From Candidatus Brevundimonas phytovorans (GTDB lineage Bacteria; Pseudomonadota; Alphaproteobacteria; Caulobacterales; Caulobacteraceae), in the NCBI GenBank assembly GCA_029203145.1, contig CP119309.1, forward strand, positions 1,823,001 through 1,887,000: a stretch of 64,000 nucleotides of DNA. The letters are read 5' to 3'. Under the pieces are notes generated by a model. That model was not told the DNA's origin, ran no database searches, and saw nothing but the letters and a program-made list of their open reading frames with translations. Position 1 is the first letter of the stretch; each line of letters begins with the position of its first letter. Of the stretch, positions 32,165-40,162 are shown piece after piece. The translations under genes and the position numbers were made by a program.

Positions 32165-32785
32165 ATGCAGATCGCCATCCTGACCCTCGACGGCTTCAAC
32201 GAGCTGGACAGCTTCATCGCGGCGGGCATCCTGAACCGCATGAAGAGCCAGGGCTGGGCCGCCCACATCACCTGCCCCACGCCCGAGGTCACATCGATGG
32301 CCGGGGTGACGATCCAGCGCCAGAAGCCGCTCGAGTTTCTGGCCGAGGCCGACGCCGTCCTGATCGGCAGCGGGATCAGGACGCGCGACTACGCCGCCGA
32401 TCCCGCCTTCCTGTCACAGCTGAAACTGGATCCGACACGCCAACTGATCGGCGCCCAATGCTCGGGAACCCTGCTGCTGGCGAAACTGGGCCTGATCGGC
32501 GCCCTGCCCGCCTGCACCGACCTGACCACCAAGCCCTGGGTCATCGAGGCCGGCGTCAACGTCGTGGACGCCCCCTTCGTCGCGCATGGCAATGTCGCGA
32601 CCGCGGGCGGCTGCCTCGCCTCGCAATACCTCGCCGCCTGGATGATCGCTCGTCTGGCGACGGTTCAGGACGCCGAAGACGCCATCCACTACGTCGCCCC
32701 CGTCGGCGAAAAGGCCGAATACGTGGCGCGGGCGATGGCGGCGGTGCGGCCCTTCATCGCGCCTCGAACACAGTCGGCAGCTTAG
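32165..32785 (+). CDS. DJ-1/PfpI-family protein
   Basis: 206 residues. Class I glutamine-amidotransferase-like fold with nucleophile Cys99 in GAQCSGTLLLAKLG and the conserved acid Glu14 region (DGFNELDS). A distal APVGEKAEYVARAMAAV closes the domain. Lacks an AraC HTH. Family members are glyoxalases, isonitrile hydratases (InhA-like) or stress proteins; the CSG elbow and length fit isonitrile-hydratase-like members, but that is only a guess. Confidence 0.82.
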   Translation: MQIAILTLDGFNELDSFIAAGILNRMKSQGWAAHITCPTPEVTSMAGVTIQRQKPLEFLAEADAVLIGSGIRTRDYAADPAFLSQLKLDPTRQLIGAQCSGTLLLAKLGLIGALPACTDLTTKPWVIEAGVNVVDAPFVAHGNVATAGGCLASQYLAAWMIARLATVQDAEDAIHYVAPVGEKAEYVARAMAAVRPFIAPRTQSAA

Positions 32786-32837
32786 GCCGCCTGAAGGCTA
32801 TCGGCGCCGACGCCCAAGAATCGAGACCACCCCTCAG

Positions 32838-32955
32838 CCGTCATTCCGGGGCGCGAAGCGAACCCGGAACCCAGGCCGTTGCGGCTTCTCCGCCCATGCC
32901 AGTGCGTTGAACGCCTGGCCCCCGGATCGCCCCTGCGGGCCGTCCGGGGTGACGG
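32838..32955. repeat. 118-bp CCGTCATTCCGG-type intergenic repeat, copy 2
   Basis: Same length and near-identical ends (CCGTCATTCCGGGGCGCGAA; CCGTCCGGGGTGACGG) as the copy at 9071-9188. The middle 50 bp differ. Confidence 0.8.
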
Positions 32956-32994
32956 GAGGCATGAAGTCCTCTTTCGATCCATAGCGGACATGAC

Positions 32995-33306
32995 TTACTG
33001 GGGCACGAAGTAGCCAAAGAGCCCGGTTAAGACCGCAAGTCCAAGCCCTACGAGGAACCAAATCGCGACGGAACGGCTGAGAGCCCTCCTCGCCGTTGGG
33101 ATCTCCGCTTCCTTTAATCCACGTGCTCGCAAGAATCCGTTTGTCCTCAGAATCCCCGCAGTGATGAAAGCTGGAAAAGCGAGGATGACAGCTATTGCGG
33201 TCCACAAGGCCGGCTGCACCAAGTTAAGCATGAGCAGCGCGAACATAGTGAGGCCAAAGGCGGTTACTGCCCAGCAGGTACGCTGGACTAAGGTCCAGAA
33301 CATCAT
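32995..33306 (-). CDS. Small hypothetical membrane protein
   Basis: 103 residues with three hydrophobic helices (residues about 7-26, 30-50 and 78-98). ATG at 33306 or 33303 follows GGAGGGG. The base composition is visibly less G+C-rich than its neighbours and codon third positions are more mixed, so it may be acquired or fast-evolving. No family recognised. Isolated between the 118-bp repeat and queE. Confidence 0.55.
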   Translation of the reverse strand: MMFWTLVQRTCWAVTAFGLTMFALLMLNLVQPALWTAIAVILAFPAFITAGILRTNGFLRARGLKEAEIPTARRALSRSVAIWFLVGLGLAVLTGLFGYFVPQ

Positions 33307-33413
33307 ATCCCCCTCCAACGGCGCACGAAACTTACCGCGATAGCCTCATTCTCAGCAACCGGCGACGTCCGCTTCCCACCCTTGGGCGACATTCCGCAGG
33401 TCCGCCCCCAGCC

Positions 33414-34049
33414 CTACCGCACCCCGATATACTTGTGCGTCTGGACGCTCAGCCGCCATTGCGGGTGGGTCAGGCAGTATTCGATGGCGGCGGCGGTGTT
33501 GGCGGCCTGGTCGGGGCCGTCCATGGGTTGCAGCCAGAAGCGTTCGAAGTCGAGGCCCTCGAACCGATCCGGCATCGCCAGGGCTTGCGGATAGACCAGC
33601 TTCAGCTCCTGACCCGAGGTCTGGACCACGGGGGCGTTGGCCTTGGGGCTGATGCAGATCCAGTCGACGCCCTCGGGCGCGACCAGGGTGCCGTTGGACT
33701 CGATGGCGACCTCGAACCCGCGCGCATGCAGGGCCTCGATAAGAGCTGCGTCCAGTTGCATCAGCGGCTCGCCGCCGGTGCAGACCACCAGCTTGGGATC
33801 GCCCTGGCGGCCGCGCCACATGCCGGCGACATGGTCGGCCATCAGGTCGGCGGTCTTGAACTTGCCGCCGCCGTCGCCGTTCACGCCGACAAAGTCCGTG
33901 TCGCAGAAGCTGCAGACAGCGGTGGCGCGGTCCCGCTCCAGCCCGCTCCACAGGTTGCAGCCGGCGAAGCGCAGGAAGACGGCGGGGCGCCCGGCCTGAC
34001 CGCCCTCGCCCTGCACCGTCAGGAAGACTTCTTTGGCGGAGTAAGTCAC
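33414..34049 (-). CDS. queE: 7-carboxy-7-deazaguanine synthase
   Basis: 211-residue radical-SAM enzyme that converts CPH4 to CDG in preQ0/queuosine synthesis. The cluster motif is the long-spaced C-x14-C-x2-C (CNLWSGLERDRATAVCSFC) known for one QueE clade. VVCTGGEPLMQ and AIESNGT complete the fold. Starts at GTG 34049 inside the queC stop (GTGA overlap at 34046-34049), so coupled to queC. The upstream in-frame open stretch is the antisense-free overlap with queC and is not coding. Confidence 0.93.
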   Translation of the reverse strand: MTYSAKEVFLTVQGEGGQAGRPAVFLRFAGCNLWSGLERDRATAVCSFCDTDFVGVNGDGGGKFKTADLMADHVAGMWRGRQGDPKLVVCTGGEPLMQLDAALIEALHARGFEVAIESNGTLVAPEGVDWICISPKANAPVVQTSGQELKLVYPQALAMPDRFEGLDFERFWLQPMDGPDQAANTAAAIEYCLTHPQWRLSVQTHKYIGVR

Positions 34050-34765
34050 GCGCGCGCCGCCCATTCGTTGTAGCCCGCCGCGCGCAGCTCGCAGGCCGGG
34101 CAGGTTCCGCAGCCATAGCCCCAGTCGTGGCGATGCGTCCGGTCGCCCAGGTAGCAGGTGTGGCTGGCCTCCACGATCATCTCGACCAGCGCCGCGCCGC
34201 CGATCCGCTCGGCCAGGGCCCAGGTCTCGGCCTTGGTCAGGAACATCAGCGGCGTCTCGATCGGCGACGGCTTGGCCAGCCCAAGGGTCAGGGCCTGGCT
34301 CATGGCCTGAATCGTGTCGTTGCGGCAGTCGGGATAGCCCGAGAAGTCGGTCTCGCACATGCCGCCGACCAGGACCTGAAGCCCCCGCCGGTCCGCCAGC
34401 GCCGCCGCCGCCACCAGAAAGATCAGGTTGCGCCCCGGCACAAAGGTGTTGGGCAGGCCGCGCGCATCGGCCTCGATGGTCCGATCCGTGGTCATGGCCG
34501 TCTCGCCGATAGCCCCGAAACCGGTCAGATCGACGACATGATCCGGCCCCAGCCGGTCGGCCCATTGCGGCAGGACGTTCACCATCTGCTCGCGCACCGT
34601 CTGGCGCGCCGACATCTCGACCGCATGACGCTGACCATAGTCAAAGCCGATGGTCTCGACCCGGTCATACCGCTCCAGCGCCCAGGCCAGGCAGGTGGCG
34701 CTGTCCTGCCCTCCCGAAAACAGGACAAGGGCAGAGGTTTCAGAGACTTGCGACGTAACGCTCAT
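34046..34765 (-). CDS. queC: 7-cyano-7-deazaguanine synthase
   Basis: 239-residue enzyme that makes preQ0 from CDG, ATP and ammonia. PP-loop SGGQDS at residues 17-22; the C-terminal zinc cluster CYLGDRTHRHDWGYGCGTCPAC holds four cysteines. Operon queC-queE. queD, folE and queF are not in the window; queA and tgt follow 8-11 kb away. Confidence 0.96.
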   Translation of the reverse strand: MSVTSQVSETSALVLFSGGQDSATCLAWALERYDRVETIGFDYGQRHAVEMSARQTVREQMVNVLPQWADRLGPDHVVDLTGFGAIGETAMTTDRTIEADARGLPNTFVPGRNLIFLVAAAALADRRGLQVLVGGMCETDFSGYPDCRNDTIQAMSQALTLGLAKPSPIETPLMFLTKAETWALAERIGGAALVEMIVEASHTCYLGDRTHRHDWGYGCGTCPACELRAAGYNEWAARA

Positions 34766-34972
34766 GACGAACCTGCGGTCGGCCAGTGGCCGCGCGCATC
34801 CAAAAGGAACAGGGGAAGATCGGATCAGAGCCCCCTATACGCCAGACGACGCCGCGCCGCAAAACCCGAGCGCCCGTCCCTTTTCGTCAGATTGAGCAAA
34901 TTCCGTTCGCTCTTAACCCTTTCGCAAAGCGTTCGCAGCGAATGTAAAACTCCATATTGGAGTGCCGGCCGT

Positions 34973-36589
34973 ATGCCGACGATCGAAGTGCTGACCGAGC
35001 GCGTGGAGCCTGTGACCCCCGTCACGATGGCGGGCGAGGTCTTCGCTCGCTTCGCGCGTGAACCGGACACCCTGGTCATCCCGGTCGTCGACGGGGATCG
35101 CCCCCTTGGCTTGATCGAACGCAGCGACTTTCTGATGAAGCTGGCGGGACCGTTGGGCCAGAGCCTGTACGGCGCGCGTGAAGTCACGCACATCATGGAC
35201 GACGAGCCCGCCGTGGTCGAAGCCGGCGTCCGCATCGACGCCTTTTCCAACATCATTCTGAAAAGCGGCCCCGGCGCCCTGCTGCGCGGCTTCATCGTCA
35301 CCCGTGACGGCGCCTATCGCGGCGTCGGTACGGCGGTGGGCTTGCTGCGCGCCGTCAACGCCATCGAGCGCCAACAGAACCGCGACCTGACTGAACAGGT
35401 GCGCGCCGCCACCGACGCCACGCTTCAGGCCGCCGCCGCCGCGCGCTCCAAGAGCCAGTTCCTGGGTCTGATGAGCCACGAATTGCGCACCCCGATGAAC
35501 GGCGTCCGGGCGGTGGCCGAGATGCTGCTGCGCCAACCCCTGAACGACGCCGCCCTGGCGCACGTCCAGACGATCATGGACTCCTCCGAAGCCCTGCTGG
35601 ACACCTTGCAGGACGCGCTCGACCTGGCCCGCGCCGAGGCCGGCGAACTGACGCTGTCGCCCGCCCCTACCCCTCTGCGGGCCGTGATGGATGAGATCCA
35701 GACCCTGTGGACCCCACGGGCGACCCAGGACGGCGTCGCCCTGATGGTCGGCTATGAGGGCGACACCGAACTGGCTGGCGTCCTGGACGGTCCGCGCCTG
35801 ACCCAGGTGTTCAACACCCTGATCGGTCATGCACTGAAATTCGCCCGCAACGGCATGGTGGAAGCCAGCCTGAAAGCCGTCGTCATCGGCGACCAGGTCC
35901 GCCTGGAAGCTCGCGTCCGCGACGACGGACCCGGCATCGAACCCGCCCGCCTGGACACCCTGTTCGAGCATGCCGCCGGACCGGACGGCGGCGGGATCGG
36001 CCTGTCGATCTGCCGCCATATCGTCCAGCAGATGGACGGTCGCATCTGGGCCGAGAACAACGCCGGTCGCGGCGCCACCTTCGCCTTCGACCTGTCGGCG
36101 CCCCGCGCCATCATCCAGCAGGAGGAGCCGTCGAACGTCTCCACCCTGGATGAACTGGACCTGCAGGCCCGCCCCCATATCCTGATCGCCGACGACAACG
36201 CCACCAACCGCGTCGTGGCCCAGGCCCTGTGCGAAATGTTCGGCTGCACCTCGGAAACCGTCGAGGACGGCCAGGAGGCCCTGGAGGCCGTTCAGGCCCG
36301 CCCGTTCGACCTGATCCTGATGGACATCAAGATGCCGCGCCTGGACGGGGTTCAGGCGACGCAGGCTATTCGCGCCCTGCCCGGCGACAGCCGCAACATC
36401 CCTATCGTGGCCCTGACCGCCAACGCCGATCCCGACGACGCCAAACACTATCTGGCCGTCGGCATGGCCGCCGTGGTCGAGAAACCGATCAAGCCGGAAC
36501 GCCTGCGCATGGCGATGAACGCGGCCCTCGCCGCCCCTGCCGCAGCGGCCGCGACCGCCCCCGCCGCCCGCAAGCGTCCCGCCGCCTGA
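34973..36589 (+). CDS. Hybrid sensor histidine kinase with N-terminal CBS-like pair
   Basis: 538 residues, soluble, no transmembrane helix. Residues about 10-135 look like two CBS modules (TLVIPVVDGDRPLGLIERSDFL; GFIVTRDGAYRGVGTAVGLLRAV), an input that usually binds adenine nucleotides. A coiled coil leads to HisKA with the H-box MSHELRTPMNG (His169) and a HATPase domain (DDGPGIEP, GGGIGLSICRHI). A receiver domain from about 402 carries phospho-acceptor Asp451 in LILMDIKMPR and ends in an Ala-rich tail. No cognate response regulator or phosphotransfer gene is adjacent. It is divergent from queC. Confidence 0.85.
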   Translation: MPTIEVLTERVEPVTPVTMAGEVFARFAREPDTLVIPVVDGDRPLGLIERSDFLMKLAGPLGQSLYGAREVTHIMDDEPAVVEAGVRIDAFSNIILKSGPGALLRGFIVTRDGAYRGVGTAVGLLRAVNAIERQQNRDLTEQVRAATDATLQAAAAARSKSQFLGLMSHELRTPMNGVRAVAEMLLRQPLNDAALAHVQTIMDSSEALLDTLQDALDLARAEAGELTLSPAPTPLRAVMDEIQTLWTPRATQDGVALMVGYEGDTELAGVLDGPRLTQVFNTLIGHALKFARNGMVEASLKAVVIGDQVRLEARVRDDGPGIEPARLDTLFEHAAGPDGGGIGLSICRHIVQQMDGRIWAENNAGRGATFAFDLSAPRAIIQQEEPSNVSTLDELDLQARPHILIADDNATNRVVAQALCEMFGCTSETVEDGQEALEAVQARPFDLILMDIKMPRLDGVQATQAIRALPGDSRNIPIVALTANADPDDAKHYLAVGMAAVVEKPIKPERLRMAMNAALAAPAAAAATAPAARKRPAA

Positions 36590-36736
36590 CCTGACGCCAG
36601 CCTTCGATCCTTCACGCCGCCCGGCTCGCCGAGGCGGCCTTTGGTCTATGGACAGGCCTCCCGACGCGCGCCACCAAAGGCGAGCGCTGCGGTGATCTGA
36701 GCGACCGCAGACGACCCTTAGACAAAGGACGTCTCG

Positions 36737-37219
36737 ATGACGGATCAGTTCCTGACCACCCTGCTGCCTCAACTCGCCTCGGGCGCGGCCCACACCCACG
36801 CCCTGGGCTTTCAATACGAGGGGCTGGAGGGCGACCGGGTGCGGCTGCGGGTTCCCTATCGGGACGACCTGGTCGGCGATCCCGAGACGGGGGTCCTGGC
36901 GGGCGGCCTGGTCACGACCTTGCTGGACCATGTCGGCGGCCTGGCGGTCTGGGTCGGGCTGAAGACCTATCAGCCCATCGCCACTCTTGATCTGCGCGTC
37001 GACTATATGCGCGCCGCCATTCCTGGCCGGGACCTGATCGCCGAGGCGCGCTGCTATCGGCTGACGCGCAGCATCGGCTTTGTCCGCGCCTGGGCGTTTG
37101 AGGACGACCCCGCCGATCCCGTCGCCGCCGCACAGTCGGCCTATGTCATCAGCGCCGAGGGCGACCATCGCGCCGGCGCCAACCTGCGCGCCAGAACCAG
37201 CGCCGGAGACGCCGCATGA
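36737..37219 (+). CDS. PaaI-type hotdog thioesterase 1
   Basis: 160 residues. Hotdog fold with LAGGLVTTLLDHVGGLAVW (catalytic Asp in the LLD helix) and the strand region TLDLRVDYMRAAIPGRDL. Would hydrolyse an acyl- or aryl-CoA. ATG overlaps nothing upstream; its stop overlaps the next start (ATGA at 37216-37219), so the pair is translated together. They could form a hetero-oligomer. Confidence 0.82.
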   Translation: MTDQFLTTLLPQLASGAAHTHALGFQYEGLEGDRVRLRVPYRDDLVGDPETGVLAGGLVTTLLDHVGGLAVWVGLKTYQPIATLDLRVDYMRAAIPGRDLIAEARCYRLTRSIGFVRAWAFEDDPADPVAAAQSAYVISAEGDHRAGANLRARTSAGDAA

Positions 37220-37623
37220 CCGCTCCCCTGCTCGACAGCCTCCCCTACGCCCGCTTCCTCGGCTTGCGGACCCAGTTGAACGGCGACGACCTGACCGTCG
37301 TCATGCCCTTCGCGGATCACCTGATCGGCAATCCCATGCTGCCCGCCCTGCACGGCGGATCAACCGCAGCCCTGCTGGAAATGACCGCGGTGGCCCAGGT
37401 GTCGCTGAGCTATCCACGCCTGCGCCTGCCGCGCCCGATCAACGTCACCGTGGCCTATCTGCGCTCGGGCCGGCCCGGCGACGTCTTCGCCCAGGCGCGA
37501 ATCAACAAGGCCGGGCGGCGCGTCGCCCATGTCCTGGCCGAGGCCTGGCAGCAGGGCCGCGACCAGCCCATCGCCGCCCTGACCGCTCACTTCCTGCTGG
37601 ACGGCGACGATGACGCAACCTGA
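37216..37623 (+). CDS. PaaI-type hotdog thioesterase 2
   Basis: 135 residues. The active helix is LHGGSTAALLEMTAV with an acidic Glu in place of the Asp seen in its partner; PINVTVAYLRSGRPGDVFAQA is the matching strand pair. Shorter than the first thioesterase but the same family, probably an old duplication that diverged. Substrate unknown. Confidence 0.82.
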   Translation: MTAPLLDSLPYARFLGLRTQLNGDDLTVVMPFADHLIGNPMLPALHGGSTAALLEMTAVAQVSLSYPRLRLPRPINVTVAYLRSGRPGDVFAQARINKAGRRVAHVLAEAWQQGRDQPIAALTAHFLLDGDDDAT

Positions 37624-37736
37624 AGTTGCCGCACACAACTTTGGAATGAATGTAACCCTTGGTAAATAAAAGGCTACCAAACACCCTTAATACGCGTTAA
37701 GAAATGACGGTGTTTTCTTTATTGAGGGGTAAAGTC

Positions 37737-38084
37737 ATGGACCGCACTGAAGTGATCGCCAGCGTCGCCGGCGAGCTCTACGCCACCGAAAAAGCGGTGG
37801 ATGACGCCATCACCCACGCCACCACCCTGGTTCAATCGATGATCGGCGCCCGCGCCGCCCTGTCGATCTCGCCGGTCTCCGGCGCGGGTTCGCAGGCCAA
37901 GGCCATCGAGGCCATCATGGCCCTCAGCACCGCCCGCGAAGCCGTCGTGGCCTGCCACGCCGAACTGCAAAAGGACCACCGTCGCCTCGGCTACGGCACC
38001 TATGCCGTCGGCCCGCTGAACAAGCCCGACGAGTGGGACAACCGCCCAATGACCCACAAGGGCGATCACCTGCGCGTCGCGTGA
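37737..38084 (+). CDS. Small conserved-type hypothetical protein
   Basis: 115 residues, no signal or membrane segment. Predicted mostly helical, opening DRTEVIASVAGELYATEKAVDDAI and ending with a basic, loop-rich GYGTYAVGPLNKPDEW. I do not recognise a family. ATG at 37737 follows GAGGGG. The 110-bp A+T-rich upstream region contains TTGGTA/TACCAA and CTTAA/TTAAG inverted repeats, suggesting a regulated promoter. Confidence 0.6.
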   Translation: MDRTEVIASVAGELYATEKAVDDAITHATTLVQSMIGARAALSISPVSGAGSQAKAIEAIMALSTAREAVVACHAELQKDHRRLGYGTYAVGPLNKPDEWDNRPMTHKGDHLRVA

Positions 38085-38141
38085 AATTCGCGTAATCTTC
38101 GGGATCGGCTCTGCGGTTCCTGAATAGTTTGCGCTATGTTG

Positions 38142-38170
38142 GCCCCCATTGTCGTGACGACGATGGGGGC
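38142..38170 (+). promoter_or_regulatory. Strong hairpin overlapping a ribosome binding site
   Basis: Stem of 12 bp (GCCCCCATTGTC pairs with GACGATGGGGGC, one G-U) with loop GTGAC. The 3' arm contains the GGGGG that serves as ribosome site for the TTG start at 38176. TATGTT at 38135-38140 may be the -10, in which case part of the 5' arm would lie upstream of the transcript start and the palindrome would act as DNA. Either way it is a candidate control element. Confidence 0.55.
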
Positions 38171-38175
38171 TTTCG

Positions 38176-38610
38176 TTGCTAGAAACCATTGCTGCCTATG
38201 TCGGCGCCGCTTTCGTCGTGGCCGTTGGTCTGTTTGCCTTTATGAAGGGCGGAGAACCTGAAAAGATTGGCGCGGGCGCCTTTCTGTTTGGTTGGTTCGC
38301 CTCCCTCATGGCCCAGACCGCTGGCGGCTATTTTGGCGTTCAGTGGGGGGTCTTCGCCATCGACGTGGTGATGCTGATCATCTTTGGCGCCATGGTCTGG
38401 AAGGCGCCGCGATCCTGGCCCGTCTGGGCCTGCGCCCTGCAACTGCTGGCCGTCACCAGCCACATCATGGTCATGCTGGATCTGCGTACGCCGATCTCGG
38501 CCTTCTACACCGTGGTCAACATGACCGGCTACGGCATCATGCTGGCGATCGCCATCGGCACCTTCTGGGCCTGGCAGGAACGTCGCGCGATCGGGGCAGA
38601 AGCCGACTAG
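38176..38610 (+). CDS. Hypothetical four-helix membrane protein
   Basis: 144 residues, TTG start six bases after GGGGGC. About four hydrophobic helices (residues 5-24, 33-55, 60-78, 110-132). No recognised domain. The N-terminus MLETIAAYVGAAFVVAVGLFAF may act as an uncleaved signal. A strong hairpin covers its ribosome site, so expression may be conditional. Confidence 0.6.
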   Translation: MLETIAAYVGAAFVVAVGLFAFMKGGEPEKIGAGAFLFGWFASLMAQTAGGYFGVQWGVFAIDVVMLIIFGAMVWKAPRSWPVWACALQLLAVTSHIMVMLDLRTPISAFYTVVNMTGYGIMLAIAIGTFWAWQERRAIGAEAD

Positions 38611-38669
38611 GTGGATATTCCTATCGTCTTGCGATAGTCTGACGGCACGCCTCTCGCCCGGATTCCGCT

Positions 38670-39305
38670 GTGCCGCTGTCCCACGCCAAGCTCTGGAAGG
38701 CCCTTGACGCCCTGGCGCGTCGTGAAGGCGCCTCGCCGTCGGGTCTGGCACGCCGGGCGGGCCTGGACGCGACCAGTTTCAATCCGTCGAAACGCTTCGG
38801 GCCCGGCCAACCGCCCCGCCCGCGCTGGCCCTCCACCGAAAGTCTGACCCGGGTGCTGGAGGCTACAGGAACCTCGCTGGGCGCCTTCGCCGCCCTGGCC
38901 GACGACGCGCCGCCCGAGGATTACGCCATTCCCCTGCTCGGCCTGGCCCAAGCCGGCGCCGACGGCTTCTTCGACGATGCGGGACTACCCCTGGCCGAGG
39001 GCTGGGACCAGACCGCCCTGCCGCGCATGAAGGACAGCCTGCTGAGCCTTCAGATCGCCGGCGATTCCATGACGCCCCTCTATCGCGAAGGCGACAAGGT
39101 CATCGTCGATCGCGAGGCGACCGATGTGCGCAAGGGCGACCGGGTCGTGGTGCGCACCACCGGCGGCGAAACCCTGGCCAAGGAAGTGGCTGCGATGAGC
39201 GCGCGCGAGGTGACGCTGGCTTCGATCAACCCCGCCTATCCGCCGCGCGCCCTGCCCCGCCGCGACATTCTCTGGATGGCCCGCATCCTCTGGGTCAGTC
39301 AGTAA
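38670..39305 (+). CDS. S24 (LexA/CI-like) transcriptional repressor
   Basis: 211 residues. A short HTH (residues about 6-80, SPSGLARRAGLDATSFNPSKRF; xre-like) is joined to a S24 peptidase domain: Ser in LQIAGDSMTPLYREGDKVIVD, Lys in GGETLAKEVAAMS. These are the Ser-Lys dyad used for self-cleavage or, in several bacterial regulators, for dimerisation. GTG at 38670 is the only suitable start. It is not flanked by phage genes, so it looks like a host regulator rather than a prophage remnant. Not LexA itself: the LexA HTH and linker are absent. Confidence 0.8.
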   Translation: MPLSHAKLWKALDALARREGASPSGLARRAGLDATSFNPSKRFGPGQPPRPRWPSTESLTRVLEATGTSLGAFAALADDAPPEDYAIPLLGLAQAGADGFFDDAGLPLAEGWDQTALPRMKDSLLSLQIAGDSMTPLYREGDKVIVDREATDVRKGDRVVVRTTGGETLAKEVAAMSAREVTLASINPAYPPRALPRRDILWMARILWVSQ

Positions 39306-39324
39306 GGCGGCCCGTCCCTATACG

Positions 39325-39356
39325 AAAAGAGCCGCCCCCGATCGAGGACGGCTCTC
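39325..39356 (-). terminator. Terminator between convergent genes
   Basis: AGAGCCG (39328-39334) pairs with CGGCTCT (39349-39355) with further partial inner pairing around CCGATCG; an A-run precedes it on the plus strand, so it reads TTTTC after the stem on the minus strand. It ends the SH3-domain gene and may act in both directions. Confidence 0.75.
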
Positions 39357-39377
39357 TTCAGTCAGACGGTCAGATGC

Positions 39378-39857
39378 TTAGTTCGGCGCGACATAATGGG
39401 CGTTCACCCAGCCGCCGCCCGCGATCTGAACCCACTCGCCCTGAGAGCCCACTGCGGTGAAGGGCTGGCCGGCGCGCAGGCTGCCGGTCTGGCGATAGCT
39501 GGCGCCCGGACCCGTGCGGATACGCAGGTTCGAGGTCGCGCGATAGGAGTTGGCGGCCGCCTGGTTAGCCGAGCGGGCGCGCTGCTGGTTGCAGCCGATG
39601 TAGGAACCGGCGGCGGCGCCGGCGCCCGCGCCGACCACGGCGCCGAGGGCGCGCTCATTCTTGGACACCTGGCTGCCAGCCAGACCGCCCAGCACGGCGC
39701 CGATGGCGGCGCCCGCCTGTTGACGACCGCCCGGGGCGTCGCAGTTGGTGATGCCGTTGGCTTGCGGCATGGCGCTGGCGGTCATCGGCACGGCGGCCGA
39801 ACCCAGAGCGGCGAACATTGCGGTGGCGGCCAAACCCGCCTTGAAGAACTTGGACAT
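39378..39857 (-). CDS. Exported SH3-domain protein with glycine zipper
   Basis: 159 residues. Signal peptide (KAGLAATAMFAALGSAAVPMTASA) followed by a glycine-zipper segment, roughly residues 47-90 (AGAAIGAVLGGLAGSQVSK; GAVVGAGAGAAAGSYIG). A bacterial SH3b domain ends the protein (LRIRTGPGASYRQTGSLRAG...GEWVQIAGGGWVNAHYV). SH3b domains bind peptidoglycan peptides; the protein is probably outer-membrane or periplasmic. Start ATG at 39857 has AGGAGAG upstream. Confidence 0.82.
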   Translation of the reverse strand: MSKFFKAGLAATAMFAALGSAAVPMTASAMPQANGITNCDAPGGRQQAGAAIGAVLGGLAGSQVSKNERALGAVVGAGAGAAAGSYIGCNQQRARSANQAAANSYRATSNLRIRTGPGASYRQTGSLRAGQPFTAVGSQGEWVQIAGGGWVNAHYVAPN

Positions 39858-39956
39858 GTCTCTCTCCTGTCATCGACTGTCTTGAGGAGGAGAATGCCTG
39901 GCCCAAGGTGAAGGCTCCCGGAGCCTCGCTGTTATATTCGGTTCATGTTTCTTAGG

Positions 39957-40114
39957 GGGCCTACCGCCCTTCGGGCTACGTGAGGCCATGTGGCCGGGCC
40001 TACCGCCCTTCGGGCTACTTGAGGCCATGATGCCAGGGCCTACCGCCCTTCGGGCTACTTGAGGCCATGATGCCAGGGCCTACCGCCCTTCGGGCTACGT
40101 GAGGCCATGTGGCC
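39957..40114. repeat. Four-unit 39-40 bp tandem repeat, ABBA order
   Basis: Units 39957-39995, 39996-40035, 40036-40075 and 40076-40114. All share GGGCCTACCGCCCTTCGGGC with GCCC-TTC-GGGC and GGCCT/AGGCC hairpins. Units 1 and 4 end ACGTGAGGCCATGTGGCC (A type); units 2 and 3 end ACTTGAGGCCATGATGCCA (B type). No unique spacers, so this is not CRISPR. It fills most of the gap 39858-40162 with the lysS terminator. Confidence 0.9.
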
Positions 40115-40120
40115 GGCCTC

Positions 40121-40153
40121 AAAGAAAAAGCCGCCGCGGTTTCCCGCGACGGC
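40121..40153 (-). terminator. Terminator of lysS
   Basis: On the minus strand GCCGTCGCGG pairs with CCGCGGCGGC around GAAA, followed by TTTTTCTTT. It lies 10 bp after the lysS stop codon and directly against the tandem repeat. Confidence 0.85.
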
Positions 40154-40162
40154 TCGGTTCAT

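Noticed and set aside
38670..39305. Prophage CI repressor
   Set aside because: S24 repressor-like protein, but no phage genes, integrase or att repeats are adjacent.
39957..40114. Possible CRISPR array
   Set aside because: Units are contiguous with no unique spacers; it is a tandem repeat.
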